A stretch of 53,974 bases of DNA, from contig URDU01000017.1 in the NCBI GenBank assembly GCA_900546625.1, positions 1 to 53,974 of the forward strand, read 5' to 3'. This stretch comes from an uncultured Lachnobacterium sp. GTDB lineage: Bacteria; Bacillota; Clostridia; Lachnospirales; Lachnospiraceae. Position 1 is the stretch's first letter; each line of letters opens with the position of its first letter. The position numbers and the translations under genes were made by a program. Below, piece by piece: positions 36,216-44,496 of this stretch. The notes under the pieces were generated by a model, which worked only from the letters and a program-made list of their open reading frames with translations, had not been told where the DNA came from and did no database searches.

Positions 36216-37786
36216 GAGGCAGTATAACGATATTTGCCACGATGCTTCTCATGCTGGTGTCACAGTTTCTGTTTACTGTACTTGAAGCCGGCAGGAATCT
36301 GACACTTATCAATATAGCAGACATGAATTCAGAGGCTGTAGCAGAATCAGTTTTTGCACAGTATTGCAGGCCATTATGGGATGAATACCACTTGCTTGCA
36401 TACGATGCCGGAAGTGACGCAATGGGCAATGTGGATATCGAAAATGTCAAGTCGTATATGAAAAAGCTGACGACTGATAATTTTAAGATAGGCGATTCGG
36501 GCACTTTTGCCGGAGGCACTATTGTAAATGGCACCAGCATGTTAAGGCTGTCAATGGAGGAGCCTGAAGCCATGAAATATGTACTCATGACAGATGATGG
36601 AGGCGATGTGTATACAAATGCAGTTGTATCATATATGAAGAAAAATATTGGTTATGAGACAGTCAGAAATCTTTACAGTCAGTACAGCTCATTGAATGAA
36701 AACAAGTCTGCAGGTGAGTATGATGACAGTAAGATAGATAGTGCGCTGGAAGCCTTAAAGGACAATGCAGCTCATGAAGGCGGAGGCAAAAGCATAGCAA
36801 AATCGTCACCGCCCAGAGCTTACAGTGCGCCTTCATCGGCTTCAAAAGGAAAGCAGATATCAGAAAGCAAAGCAGAAGGCGCCGGCGGCGATAATACAGT
36901 TGAAAATCCGCTGGTAAAGGTGCAAAAGGTAAAGGCATCCGGCATATTATCACAGGTGGTTGATGAGAGCACTGTGTCAGGAAACAGTATTGACACATCA
37001 GCCAGAGTGTCCGGGCGCAGTCTGAATAAAGGAACGGGAGGCTGGTCCGAAAGCAGTGATGACTGGTATGCAAAGGTGCTTATGCAGCAGTATATTCTGA
37101 CATATATGAGCTGCTACACTGACACAAATCCAAACCATGCCCTAAACTATGAGGTGGAGTATATCATAGGAGGCAGGGCGAGTGATAAGGATAATCTGAA
37201 GATTGTTATAGCAGAAATACTGGCTCTGCGTGCGGCTGTCAATATGACATACCTGGCAGGAAGCGCATCAAAGCAGGCACAGGCGCTGGCTCTTGCCACA
37301 ATTATCGGTGGAATTACTCTGACACCGGAGGTGATTGAAGGGGTCGAAAAGGGAATTCTGGCGGCATGGGCATTCTGTGAGAGTGTGCTGGATTTAAGGG
37401 CACTTTTGGATGGAGATAAGATTCCCCTGATAAAAAGTGATACATCATGGACCTCCAGTCTGTATGGCATGACAAGCATGCTCACAGGGCAGGTGAAGGC
37501 AAAAAGCTCAAGTGAAGGAATAGGCTACAAATCATATCTTGGAATGTTGCTTTTTACAAAGAGCATGAAAAATATAGCTTATCGTTCGATGGATGTGCAG
37601 GAGGCTACAGTACGCATGACCGGTGGTCATGAAGGCTTTAGAATGGACAATGCAATCTGTGAGCTTAGTGCAGATGTAAGCTATAAATATCATGGCTTAT
37701 TTTTATGCTTTGTGAATCTGTTGGATGGGGCAGATAACGAGTATACCATAAAAAATCAGGCAAAGTATTCCTATTACGGACGCTGA
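36212..37786 (+). CDS. Tad-associated pseudopilin-like protein (DUF5702-like)
   Basis: A 524-residue protein with one N-terminal membrane helix (GSITIFATMLLMLVSQFLF) and a long extracytoplasmic body. The body has a low-complexity Ser/Ala/Lys stretch (about 180-270) and a second hydrophobic region near 350-390. The beginning (GSITIF, LLEAGR-like VLEAGRN) resembles DUF5702/TadG-like proteins found in clostridial Tad loci. Likely roles are minor pilin or assembly factor. GTG start, overlapping the pilin gene. Confidence 0.65.
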   Translation: MRGSITIFATMLLMLVSQFLFTVLEAGRNLTLINIADMNSEAVAESVFAQYCRPLWDEYHLLAYDAGSDAMGNVDIENVKSYMKKLTTDNFKIGDSGTFAGGTIVNGTSMLRLSMEEPEAMKYVLMTDDGGDVYTNAVVSYMKKNIGYETVRNLYSQYSSLNENKSAGEYDDSKIDSALEALKDNAAHEGGGKSIAKSSPPRAYSAPSSASKGKQISESKAEGAGGDNTVENPLVKVQKVKASGILSQVVDESTVSGNSIDTSARVSGRSLNKGTGGWSESSDDWYAKVLMQQYILTYMSCYTDTNPNHALNYEVEYIIGGRASDKDNLKIVIAEILALRAAVNMTYLAGSASKQAQALALATIIGGITLTPEVIEGVEKGILAAWAFCESVLDLRALLDGDKIPLIKSDTSWTSSLYGMTSMLTGQVKAKSSSEGIGYKSYLGMLLFTKSMKNIAYRSMDVQEATVRMTGGHEGFRMDNAICELSADVSYKYHGLFLCFVNLLDGADNEYTIKNQAKYSYYGR

Positions 37787-37819
37787 CAAAATAAGAATGG
37801 AAATAAGAAAGGCAGGTGT

Positions 37820-38668
37820 ATGACGGTGTCTTTTGTTAATAAAGTAAAGTTCCACATAAAAAAACTTTATAGAAAGGCCAAACTCCCAGGCGATGATAGT
37901 TCTCAAAAGATGCCCTCATGCACCTGCCTGAAGGCGTCTTATACACTTGAGGCTGCGGTAATATTTCCGCTTGTAGCAGGATTTTTTGTATTTATACTTT
38001 TTTTCTTCAGGGTGGTTCAGGTGGAGTCGCAGGTAAAAGCGGCACTGTACTATTCAGCCAGGATGAGTGCGTTAGCAAGCAGTGTAAACGATTCGTCCGT
38101 TGTCTCAGTGGCAACTGCAGAGGTACTCTTCAGGAGTAGAATATCTGACTCAAAGCACATTGATACATACGTGAGCGGTGGAAGGTATGGAGTGTCACTG
38201 CTTGGCTCAAGTATGGATGGTGATGATGTCTCGCTTAAGGCAAAGTACAAGGTAAAGCTTCCGGTGAGCTTTTTTACTGTGGATGGAATATGGATAGAGG
38301 ATCATAGCAACAGCAGAAAATGGACAGGAAAAAATCCCGGTGAAAAAACGGATCCCTATGTGTTTTACACGGACTATGGCAGTGTTTATCACCTGTCCGA
38401 GCAGTGCAACTACCTGGATCTGAGCATAAAGAGCATCAAATGGTCTCAGGTGGGGGCAAGCAGAAACAAAGATGGTAGGAAATACCACGCATGTTACTGT
38501 GCAGCGGATAAAAAAACAAAAACCTCGACGGTATTTATAACAGATTATGGCACGAGCTATCACGGAAAGCTTGGATGCAGTAAGCTTAAGCGGACGGTAC
38601 ACAAGGTGCACAAATCAGAGGTGAATGGCAAAAACCTGTGCAGTAAATGTAAAGGAGAAGGAACATGA
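37820..38668 (+). CDS. TadE-like minor pilin with C-terminal Cys/His domain
   Basis: A 282-residue protein. The pilin-type segment is SYTLEAAVIFPLVAGFFVFI (about 40-60), with the Glu needed for assembly and a possible prepilin cleavage region before it. The exported C-terminal part carries two copies of a motif, TDYGSVYHLSEQCNYL and TDYGTSYHGKLGCSKL, each followed by Cys pairs (CYC, CSKC). The spacing suggests two metal- or redox-bearing mini domains. It overlaps the second prepilin peptidase by 4 nt (ATGA). Confidence 0.75.
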   Translation: MTVSFVNKVKFHIKKLYRKAKLPGDDSSQKMPSCTCLKASYTLEAAVIFPLVAGFFVFILFFFRVVQVESQVKAALYYSARMSALASSVNDSSVVSVATAEVLFRSRISDSKHIDTYVSGGRYGVSLLGSSMDGDDVSLKAKYKVKLPVSFFTVDGIWIEDHSNSRKWTGKNPGEKTDPYVFYTDYGSVYHLSEQCNYLDLSIKSIKWSQVGASRNKDGRKYHACYCAADKKTKTSTVFITDYGTSYHGKLGCSKLKRTVHKVHKSEVNGKNLCSKCKGEGT

Positions 38669-39072
38669 TACAGCTTATCATTTTACTTGGAATAATCAGT
38701 ATAATCGACTTTTCAACAAAAAAGATACCGGTCGTTGTATTGATAGTAATGGGGATTGTGGGTATCGCAAGCTCTATTTATGCACAGCAGTCAATTATGT
38801 CAGTGGCTGTTGCCCTGATTCCCGGAATAGTGCTTATGGCAGCAGCGTTTCTTACAAGGGAGCAGATAGGATATGGAGATGCTGCTGTTGTGACTTTGAT
38901 GGGATTGTTCGTGACTGTTGACATAGTGTGCAGCACTATGGTGATGGGGCTTACAATAGCAGGAATAATTTCCGTTATTTTAATTGCATCAGGCAGAGTG
39001 GGGAGAAAGATGCAGATTGCATTTACACCATTTCTGCTGTTGGGATATGGACTGACGGAGGTATTTATGTGA
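38665..39072 (+). CDS. Second prepilin peptidase (A24, TadV-like)
   Basis: A 135-residue compact membrane protease. The catalytic Asp pair is in IIDFSTKKIP and GYGD. It has four to five spans and lacks the N-terminal methyltransferase domain of PilD, as usual for TadV/CpaA. A second peptidase in the same operon implies divided substrates: one for the Flp1 pilin and one for TadE-like proteins is a reasonable guess. AAGGAGAAGG lies upstream. Confidence 0.86.
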   Translation: MIQLIILLGIISIIDFSTKKIPVVVLIVMGIVGIASSIYAQQSIMSVAVALIPGIVLMAAAFLTREQIGYGDAAVVTLMGLFVTVDIVCSTMVMGLTIAGIISVILIASGRVGRKMQIAFTPFLLLGYGLTEVFM

Positions 39073-39305
39073 CTGGAAATAAATTAAATATAGATTTATC
39101 TTATGGACTAAAGGGCAGTTATACAGTAGAGGGAGCGATTATTATACCTATATTTATTGTCATGCTTGCAATAGCGATGAAGATGGGACTTGTGCTGTAT
39201 AACGAAATGAAGGAAGACAGCTCTTATGAGTATGCTACTGATATGTGGCTGGTGGATGATTTCTATAATTATCAGGTTTTGAAAGAGGTAGTAAATGAAT
39301 TCTAA
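39069..39305 (+). CDS. Small TadE-like pilin
   Basis: A 78-residue protein from GTG 39069, which overlaps the peptidase stop (ATGTGA). A short leader with GLKGSYTVEGAIIIPIFIVM is followed by a hydrophobic helix and a charged tail (YNEMKEDSSYEYATDMW). The SYTVEGAIIIP pattern matches the pilin segment of the larger TadE-like protein upstream (SYTLEAAVIFP). A longer frame reaches back to 38928 inside the peptidase gene and is rejected. The stop overlaps the FHA gene by 11 nt. Confidence 0.75.
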   Translation: MTGNKLNIDLSYGLKGSYTVEGAIIIPIFIVMLAIAMKMGLVLYNEMKEDSSYEYATDMWLVDDFYNYQVLKEVVNEF

Positions 39306-40488
39306 TGAAATAGTATATGAGAGAAAGATGACAGGCAGCTTTATGAAGCTGCGTTGTGACGAGGTGAGGCCGCTAGATGAAAAGATATTGCTGAAAAACA
39401 ATATTCCGGGCTTTCTGCCGATGGAGAAGTGTTATGTGAATAATGAAGGGCAGTACTGGTATGATATATCAGGAGTTCAGTCTTTGGAAATGCGCTGCCA
39501 GTACAATGATATAAAGCTTGAGTTTCTTGAAAAACTTGTGGTGAGTATCTGTAACAAGATGGAGCTTTTGGAGAATCATCTTGTTAGCGCAGAATCTCTG
39601 GTGCTTGATCCTCAGCTAATACACATAAAAGGGGTAAATCAGGATGAGGAAATATATTTTACAGCATACCCGGCACAGATGAAAACCATTTGCAATACAT
39701 TCCAGCATTTGATGGAGTATATGCTCACAAAGCTTGATCACAGTGATGCTGAAGCGATACATATAGCATATGGCATATACGAGAAAACCATAAATGGCAA
39801 TTACAGTATCGCTGATATTCGAAATGCCATAATCGAGGAGCGTCAGAAAAAGGTAGCTGAAAAGCCGGTGGAGGAGGTGGTTGCGCCGATTTCACAGCCA
39901 CAGGTCAGGGTAGAGGAGCCGAAGGAGCAGATAAAGCCTACACTGTACGATAAGCTTCGTGTGTATCTGTTGGAGCAGCTGGATATCAGGCTGCCGGAGC
40001 GAAAGAAGCAGGCAGCCGTGACAGAAAAGCCTAAAAAAACGGATACAGGCAGAAAATGGTTTAAAAAAGAAAAACGAAAAGAAAATTGTGAAAAAATAGA
40101 TGACACCATGCTTATACATCCAAGCTCAGAGGCTGCACCCGAGCCTGTACCGCGTCAGATACACCCCACAGTATGTCTGAGCGATTACAGGGAGCACCCT
40201 CAGGGTATGCTTTTGTATGAGGGCATGGAAAATCGCAGTAATATAATAATAGACAAGGATTGTACGCGTATTGGTCAGGGCGACGAGGCGGATGCGGTAA
40301 TAGGCAAGGATACAATAAGTCATTTTCATGCAGTTATAAACAGGGAAAACCAGGAATTTTATCTGGAGGATTTAAACTCCACAAACGGAACCTTTGTGAA
40401 TAATGAGGTGCTTGCGTACAAGCAGAAGAAGCAGCTCAAATCAAATGATATCATCAGATTTGCCGATGTTAAGTACCGGTTTGTATAA
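39295..40488 (+). CDS. FHA-domain protein with DUF6382-like N-terminus
   Basis: A 397-residue cytosolic protein, last gene of the Tad operon. The N-terminal domain (about 1-185) fits the group I know as DUF6382, from memory. A basic linker (about 200-270, KKTDTGRKWFKKEKRKEN) leads to an FHA domain (about 310-397) with phosphothreonine-binding residues CTRIGQ, SHFHAVI and LNSTNGTFVN. FHA domains read phosphothreonine, so a Hanks-type kinase such as the one at 26109-27473 is the natural partner. It may link phosphorylation to pilus control. Confidence 0.82.
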   Translation: MNSNEIVYERKMTGSFMKLRCDEVRPLDEKILLKNNIPGFLPMEKCYVNNEGQYWYDISGVQSLEMRCQYNDIKLEFLEKLVVSICNKMELLENHLVSAESLVLDPQLIHIKGVNQDEEIYFTAYPAQMKTICNTFQHLMEYMLTKLDHSDAEAIHIAYGIYEKTINGNYSIADIRNAIIEERQKKVAEKPVEEVVAPISQPQVRVEEPKEQIKPTLYDKLRVYLLEQLDIRLPERKKQAAVTEKPKKTDTGRKWFKKEKRKENCEKIDDTMLIHPSSEAAPEPVPRQIHPTVCLSDYREHPQGMLLYEGMENRSNIIIDKDCTRIGQGDEADAVIGKDTISHFHAVINRENQEFYLEDLNSTNGTFVNNEVLAYKQKKQLKSNDIIRFADVKYRFV

Positions 40489-40491
40489 TTG

Positions 40492-40520
40492 TTGCAAATA
40501 AGCTCCTTAAAATTTATAAT
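40492..40520 (+). promoter_or_regulatory. Sigma-A promoter of the rhomboid gene
   Basis: TTGCAA, a 17-nt spacer and TATAAT stand just after the FHA gene stop. Confidence 0.65.
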
Positions 40521-40549
40521 AAGAAGAAAAGTATTTAAAAATTAAGGAG
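40503..40549 (+). promoter_or_regulatory. Inverted repeat able to mask the rhomboid ribosome site
   Basis: CTCCTTAA (40503-40510) is complementary to TTAAGGAG (40542-40549), which contains the ribosome site. Only transcripts reading through from the Tad operon would contain both arms, because the left arm lies inside the promoter spacer. Confidence 0.45.
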
Positions 40550-40560
40550 ACCCCACAAAT

Positions 40561-41175
40561 TTGCAGAATATAAAAAGCTTTGATACAAAACCATATATGA
40601 CAATTGGCATAATAGTGGTAAATATAATAGTTTTTGTGCTGATGAGTATATCAGGCAGCACACTTGATGCACAGTATATGGCAGCCCACGGAGCCATGTA
40701 CCCTGAGTATATAAAGGATGGCCAGTACTGGAGGCTGTTCACTTCGATGTTTATGCATTTTGGATTGATGCATATACTTAACAATATGGTGGTTTTAGGT
40801 GCTGTCGGTCAGATAGTCGAGAAGGCTATGGGGCATGTGAAGCTTCTGATTATATTTCTTGTGTCAGGCATGTGTGGAAGTGTATTATCGTACATCGTTA
40901 TGCTTTATAATAATGACTTTGCGGTATCGGCAGGCGCCTCCGGGGCGATATTTGGTCTGGTGGGAGCACTTGTGTGGATAGTTATAGCAAACAGAGGCTT
41001 TTATGAGGGCATCAGCAGACAGCAGGCTGTATTTATGGTTATACTCATGATATACTATGGAGTTTCAACGCAGGGAGTGGACAATTGGGCTCATGGAGGC
41101 GGGCTCGTAGGCGGATTTGTTATTTCAATTGTTTTATATCGCAAAAAGAGATATAATAAATATAATATCAACTAA
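40561..41175 (+). CDS. Rhomboid-family intramembrane serine protease
   Basis: A 204-residue membrane protease with six spans. The catalytic Ser is in GASGAIFG and the His in NWAHGGGLVGGF; the family motif HFGLMHILNNM lies in the second span region. Substrates are unknown; a role in processing surface proteins next to a pilus operon would be a guess. Start TTG 40561 with AAGGAGA about 10 nt upstream. The length is at the short end for rhomboids. Confidence 0.9.
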   Translation: MQNIKSFDTKPYMTIGIIVVNIIVFVLMSISGSTLDAQYMAAHGAMYPEYIKDGQYWRLFTSMFMHFGLMHILNNMVVLGAVGQIVEKAMGHVKLLIIFLVSGMCGSVLSYIVMLYNNDFAVSAGASGAIFGLVGALVWIVIANRGFYEGISRQQAVFMVILMIYYGVSTQGVDNWAHGGGLVGGFVISIVLYRKKRYNKYNIN

Positions 41176-41198
41176 AAATTAATGGTAGGAGAAGCTAC

Positions 41199-42188
41199 AT
41201 GAAGATAAATATTTATTATGGTGGAAGAGGCTTACTGGACGATCCGACACTGTATGTGATAAGCAAGATAGAAAATGTGCTAAAGGAGCTCCGCGTAAAG
41301 GTGGAGAGATACAATATCTATGAGCACAAGAATGAAATAGCTACATTGCCACAGACCTTTAAGGATGTAGATGGAATCATTCTCGCAACGACGGTTGAGT
41401 GGCTTGGTATAGGTGGATACATGCAGCAGTTCCTTGATGCATGCTGGCTCTACGGTGATAAGGAAAAGATAAGCAATACATATATGCAGCCTATTGTTAT
41501 GTCTACCACATATGGAGAGCGCGAGGCAGAGACCACACTATGCAATGCATGGGAGATACTTGGCGGTCTGCCGTGCTCAGGGTTATGCGGATATGTAGAG
41601 GATATTACTACGTTTCAGCTCAATAAGGAGTATAATCTCATAATAGAAAAACGCGCGGAGAATCTGTATCGCACGATATCCCAGAAGATTAAGAGCCTGC
41701 CTACAAGCAATCAGGCAGTGAAGCAAAGTGTACTCAGGACACAGCAGCTCAATCTCACCCCACAGGAGAGCGAGCAGCTGTCGAAGTATGTGTCTGATGA
41801 TACATATGTAAAGCAGCAGAAGGAGGATATCGAGGAGCTTGCAACCATGTTCAAGGACATGCTCGGGCAGCAGGCGTCTACAGATGACATGCCATATATA
41901 AAGGAGCTTGAAGCACATTTTATTCCGCTTCGTGAATTCAAAGCCTGCTATTCATTTAATATAGAGGGCATTAAAAATCCATTATATATAAAGGTGGATG
42001 AGGATAAGCTGGATATACACTATGGCGAAGAGGATATAGTGGATGTATATGCCAAATTTTCGAAGAGTATCATGGAGTCTATAATAGATGGTCACATGAC
42101 CTTCCAGAGAGCATTTATGACCGGAGAAATGACAGCAAAAGGCAATTTCAAGACACTGCGCATGCTTGATCAGATATTTCCGTTTTAA
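41199..42188 (+). CDS. Flavodoxin-like reductase fused to SCP2-type domain
   Basis: A 329-residue soluble protein. Residues 1-170 follow an NADPH-dependent FMN reductase/flavodoxin fold (INIYYGGRG, LATTVEWLGIGGYMQQFLDA, STTYGERE). Residues of about 230-329 resemble an SCP-2 sterol-carrier lipid-binding domain (YSFNIEGIKNPLYIKV, MTFQRAFMTGEMTAKGN). This fusion is uncommon outside clostridial relatives as far as I know. It may handle a hydrophobic substrate with flavin. TAGGAGAAGC precedes the ATG. Confidence 0.72.
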   Translation: MKINIYYGGRGLLDDPTLYVISKIENVLKELRVKVERYNIYEHKNEIATLPQTFKDVDGIILATTVEWLGIGGYMQQFLDACWLYGDKEKISNTYMQPIVMSTTYGEREAETTLCNAWEILGGLPCSGLCGYVEDITTFQLNKEYNLIIEKRAENLYRTISQKIKSLPTSNQAVKQSVLRTQQLNLTPQESEQLSKYVSDDTYVKQQKEDIEELATMFKDMLGQQASTDDMPYIKELEAHFIPLREFKACYSFNIEGIKNPLYIKVDEDKLDIHYGEEDIVDVYAKFSKSIMESIIDGHMTFQRAFMTGEMTAKGNFKTLRMLDQIFPF

Positions 42189-42243
42189 TGGGCTTTTTGA
42201 TTCTTAACAGTTACAAAATAATTATATATATGAGGTGACAAAG

Positions 42244-42660
42244 ATGAAAGATGACAACTGTATTTTCTGTAAACTGGCAAATGGGGATATCCCGGCCAAT
42301 TCAATCTACGAGGATGATGATTTCAAGGTAATACTCGATGCAAGTCCTGCTACAAAGGGACATGCACTTATCCTTCCAAAGCAGCATTATGCAAATATTT
42401 TTGAGATTGAGGATGAGACACTTGCCAAGGCAGCAAAGCTTGCAAAGAAGATTATGACACACGAGAAAGATGTGCTTGGCTGTGAAGGCTACAACCTGGT
42501 ACAGAACAACGGTGAGGTGGCCGGTCAGACAGTATTCCATTTCCATATGCACCTGATTCCAAGATATGAGTCAGATGACAACAAGAATGTCATAGAGTGG
42601 AACCATAAGGAGTTCACTGATGACGAGATGAAGAAAATCTGCGACGAGATGAGCATGTAA
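42244..42660 (+). CDS. HIT-family nucleotide-binding protein
   Basis: A 138-residue HIT (Hint/PKCI-type) hydrolase acting on adenosine phosphoramidates or similar nucleotides. A zinc-type CIFCKLANGDIP leads, then the histidine triad FHFHMHLIP. ATG 42244 is chosen because GAGGTGA lies 3-9 nt upstream; an in-frame GTG at 42235 overlaps that site. Length is usual for the family. It sits between a flavodoxin-type gene and a bidirectional terminator. Confidence 0.9.
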   Translation: MKDDNCIFCKLANGDIPANSIYEDDDFKVILDASPATKGHALILPKQHYANIFEIEDETLAKAAKLAKKIMTHEKDVLGCEGYNLVQNNGEVAGQTVFHFHMHLIPRYESDDNKNVIEWNHKEFTDDEMKKICDEMSM

Positions 42661-42691
42661 TAGTTATATATAGTTATATATTATTAAAAAC

Positions 42692-42740
42692 AAAAAGTCC
42701 GGATATGCAAATGTAGTTCATATCCGGGCTTTTATTTTTT
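42692..42740. terminator. Bidirectional terminator between HIT gene and murG
   Basis: A 15-nt arm pair (42693-42707 with 42719-42733, AGTCCGGATATG / CATATCCGGGCT core) is flanked by A-runs and T-runs on both sides. Confidence 0.83.
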
Positions 42741-42779
42741 ATAATATTTTATAATATGCAATGACACTAAAAATTGACT

Positions 42780-43856
42780 CTATGACGATTTCTTCACCTG
42801 AGAGTTAATCAAATCAATTATAGTAGCGATGGAATCCATCTGACCGCTCTTTGCCATGGCGTCCTTATATTTATCCCTGTTGCCGTAAACCTCTTTTACT
42901 GCGCTAAGCAGAGAATCCTTTGTGAGCTCCTCCTCCTCGATGACATATGAAAAGCCCTGCTTTTTGAAGGATTTTGCATTTAATACCTGGTCTCCGCGGC
43001 TGGCAGCAGCAGACAGAGGAATCAGGATGTTTGGCTTGTGCAGAGCAAGCAGCTCGCAGATAGAGTTGGCTCCGGCTCTTGAGATAGCCATGTCAGCCAG
43101 AGCGAACATGTCGGTGAGCTCAGCATTGGCGTACTCAAACTGTGCATAGCCTGTGATTCCGGCAAGCTTGTTGTCCAAATTGCCCTTTCCACAGAGGTGA
43201 ATCACGTAGAAATCCTTAAGGAGCTCAGGGAGAATCTCACGGACAGCTTCGTTGACCTTTTTAGAGCCAAGGCTTCCTCCGATTATGAGGATGACAGGCT
43301 TATTGTGGTCAGGAAAATTACAAAGCTTTATGGCATTTTCGGCAACGCCGCTAAAAAGCTCGCGTCTGATAGGTGAGCCGGTGAGCACGGCCTTGTCAGC
43401 AGGCAGATATTTCATGGTCTCAGGGAAATTGCAGCAGACCTTTTTGGCGCCCTTTATGGCGATTTTGTTGGCAAGTCCCGGAGTGATATCCGACTCGTGG
43501 ATGATAGCCGGTACATGGCAGTGCTTTGCGGCAAGCACAACAGGCACGGAAACAAAGCCACCCTTAGAAAATACTACATCAGGCTTAAGCTTTTTCATGA
43601 GGCTTACAGCCTGGCCATAGCCCTTTAACACACGGAACGGATCTGTAAAGTTCTTCCAGTCAAAGTATCGGCGCAGCTTTCCGGATGAAATGCCGTGATA
43701 AGGAATCTTCTGGGCTTCGATAAGACCCTTCTCCATTCCATTGACTGAGCCGATGTATTCGATATCATATCCGGCTTCCTTAAGTGCCGGCATAAGAGCG
43801 ATATTTGGAGTGACATGACCTGCAGTACCGCCGCCTGTCATAACTATTTTCTTCAT
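42780..43856 (-). CDS. murG: UDP-GlcNAc transferase MurG
   Basis: A 358-residue GT28 enzyme that adds GlcNAc to lipid I to form lipid II at the inner face of the membrane. N-terminal glycine loop GGGTAGHVTPNIALM, second loop KGGFVSVP, and C-terminal loop GGSLGSKKVN with the UDP-binding ISRAGANSICE are all present. AAAGGA precedes the ATG. It lies outside a division/cell-wall cluster, as in many Lachnospiraceae. Confidence 0.94.
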   Translation of the reverse strand: MKKIVMTGGGTAGHVTPNIALMPALKEAGYDIEYIGSVNGMEKGLIEAQKIPYHGISSGKLRRYFDWKNFTDPFRVLKGYGQAVSLMKKLKPDVVFSKGGFVSVPVVLAAKHCHVPAIIHESDITPGLANKIAIKGAKKVCCNFPETMKYLPADKAVLTGSPIRRELFSGVAENAIKLCNFPDHNKPVILIIGGSLGSKKVNEAVREILPELLKDFYVIHLCGKGNLDNKLAGITGYAQFEYANAELTDMFALADMAISRAGANSICELLALHKPNILIPLSAAASRGDQVLNAKSFKKQGFSYVIEEEELTKDSLLSAVKEVYGNRDKYKDAMAKSGQMDSIATIIDLINSQVKKSS

Positions 43857-44110
43857 ATATATGTATCCTTTCTTGCATTCCTGTTTTGTCTCATATTTAT
43901 ATTATACTCAACACAATAAAAGTCAATACCAAGTTACCGGCGAAAGTTTGCCCTGCAATACCGGATAAATGTCGAAACTTGCGACCGATAGGAACTGTTA
44001 AGTTCAAGTGAATTGGTTATAATAATCAATAGTACATCAATCTGAGGTTTAGGGTAAGTTAAATTTTGAACGATGTACAAGAAAAAGAAATGACAGGGAG
44101 GAGAATCAAT

Positions 44111-44377
44111 ATGGAATTATTAATGGACAATATGGATATCATGGCAGGAGGCATATTTGTGATAATGCTTGCACTTTTCATGCTGACAGTCATAGTGACC
44201 TTGTTCGCACTCTCACACAGGATAAGACTTTTGAGCAACGAGATATATAAAATAGAAAAACAGGTGAGCGACTACATAGACGAGCTGTCGAGAAGCGAGA
44301 ATGACAAGCTTGAGATAGAGCATAAAGCGCATCAGAATGGGGTGATTTCATCGGTGCTGCAGGAGATTTTTCCATGA
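44111..44377 (+). CDS. Small single-span membrane protein with coiled coil
   Basis: An 88-residue protein. A membrane segment (about 12-36, IFVIMLALFMLTVIVTLFAL) is followed by a heptad-like charged helix (RIRLLSNEIYKIEKQVSDYI). I do not recognise a family. ATG 44111 is preferred with AGGGAGGAG 6 nt upstream; the frame is open to a TTG at 44066 without a site. It precedes the SleB-type hydrolase and is transcribed the same way. Confidence 0.62.
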   Translation: MELLMDNMDIMAGGIFVIMLALFMLTVIVTLFALSHRIRLLSNEIYKIEKQVSDYIDELSRSENDKLEIEHKAHQNGVISSVLQEIFP

Positions 44378-44415
44378 AATTTGACAAAATGGTATTACTG
44401 TGATATTATACCGAC

Positions 44416-44452
44416 TGTAACAAAGTTGTAACAAATGCAACATAGGTGTAAT
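44416..44452 (+). promoter_or_regulatory. Two WalR (YycF)-like direct-repeat boxes
   Basis: Box 1 is TGTAAC-N5-TGTAAC (44416-44432). Box 2 is TGCAAC-N5-TGTAAT (44436-44452). Box 1 fits the B. subtilis WalR consensus TGTWAH-N5-TGTWAH exactly and box 2 differs in one base. Further GTAAC and ACAAC units follow with about 10-nt period. They sit upstream of a TATACT (44472-44477) and of a cell-wall hydrolase, the classical WalR target class. Confidence 0.6.
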
Positions 44453-44496
44453 AAACGTAACAAAAACAACATATACTACACCATATGGAGGATTAT

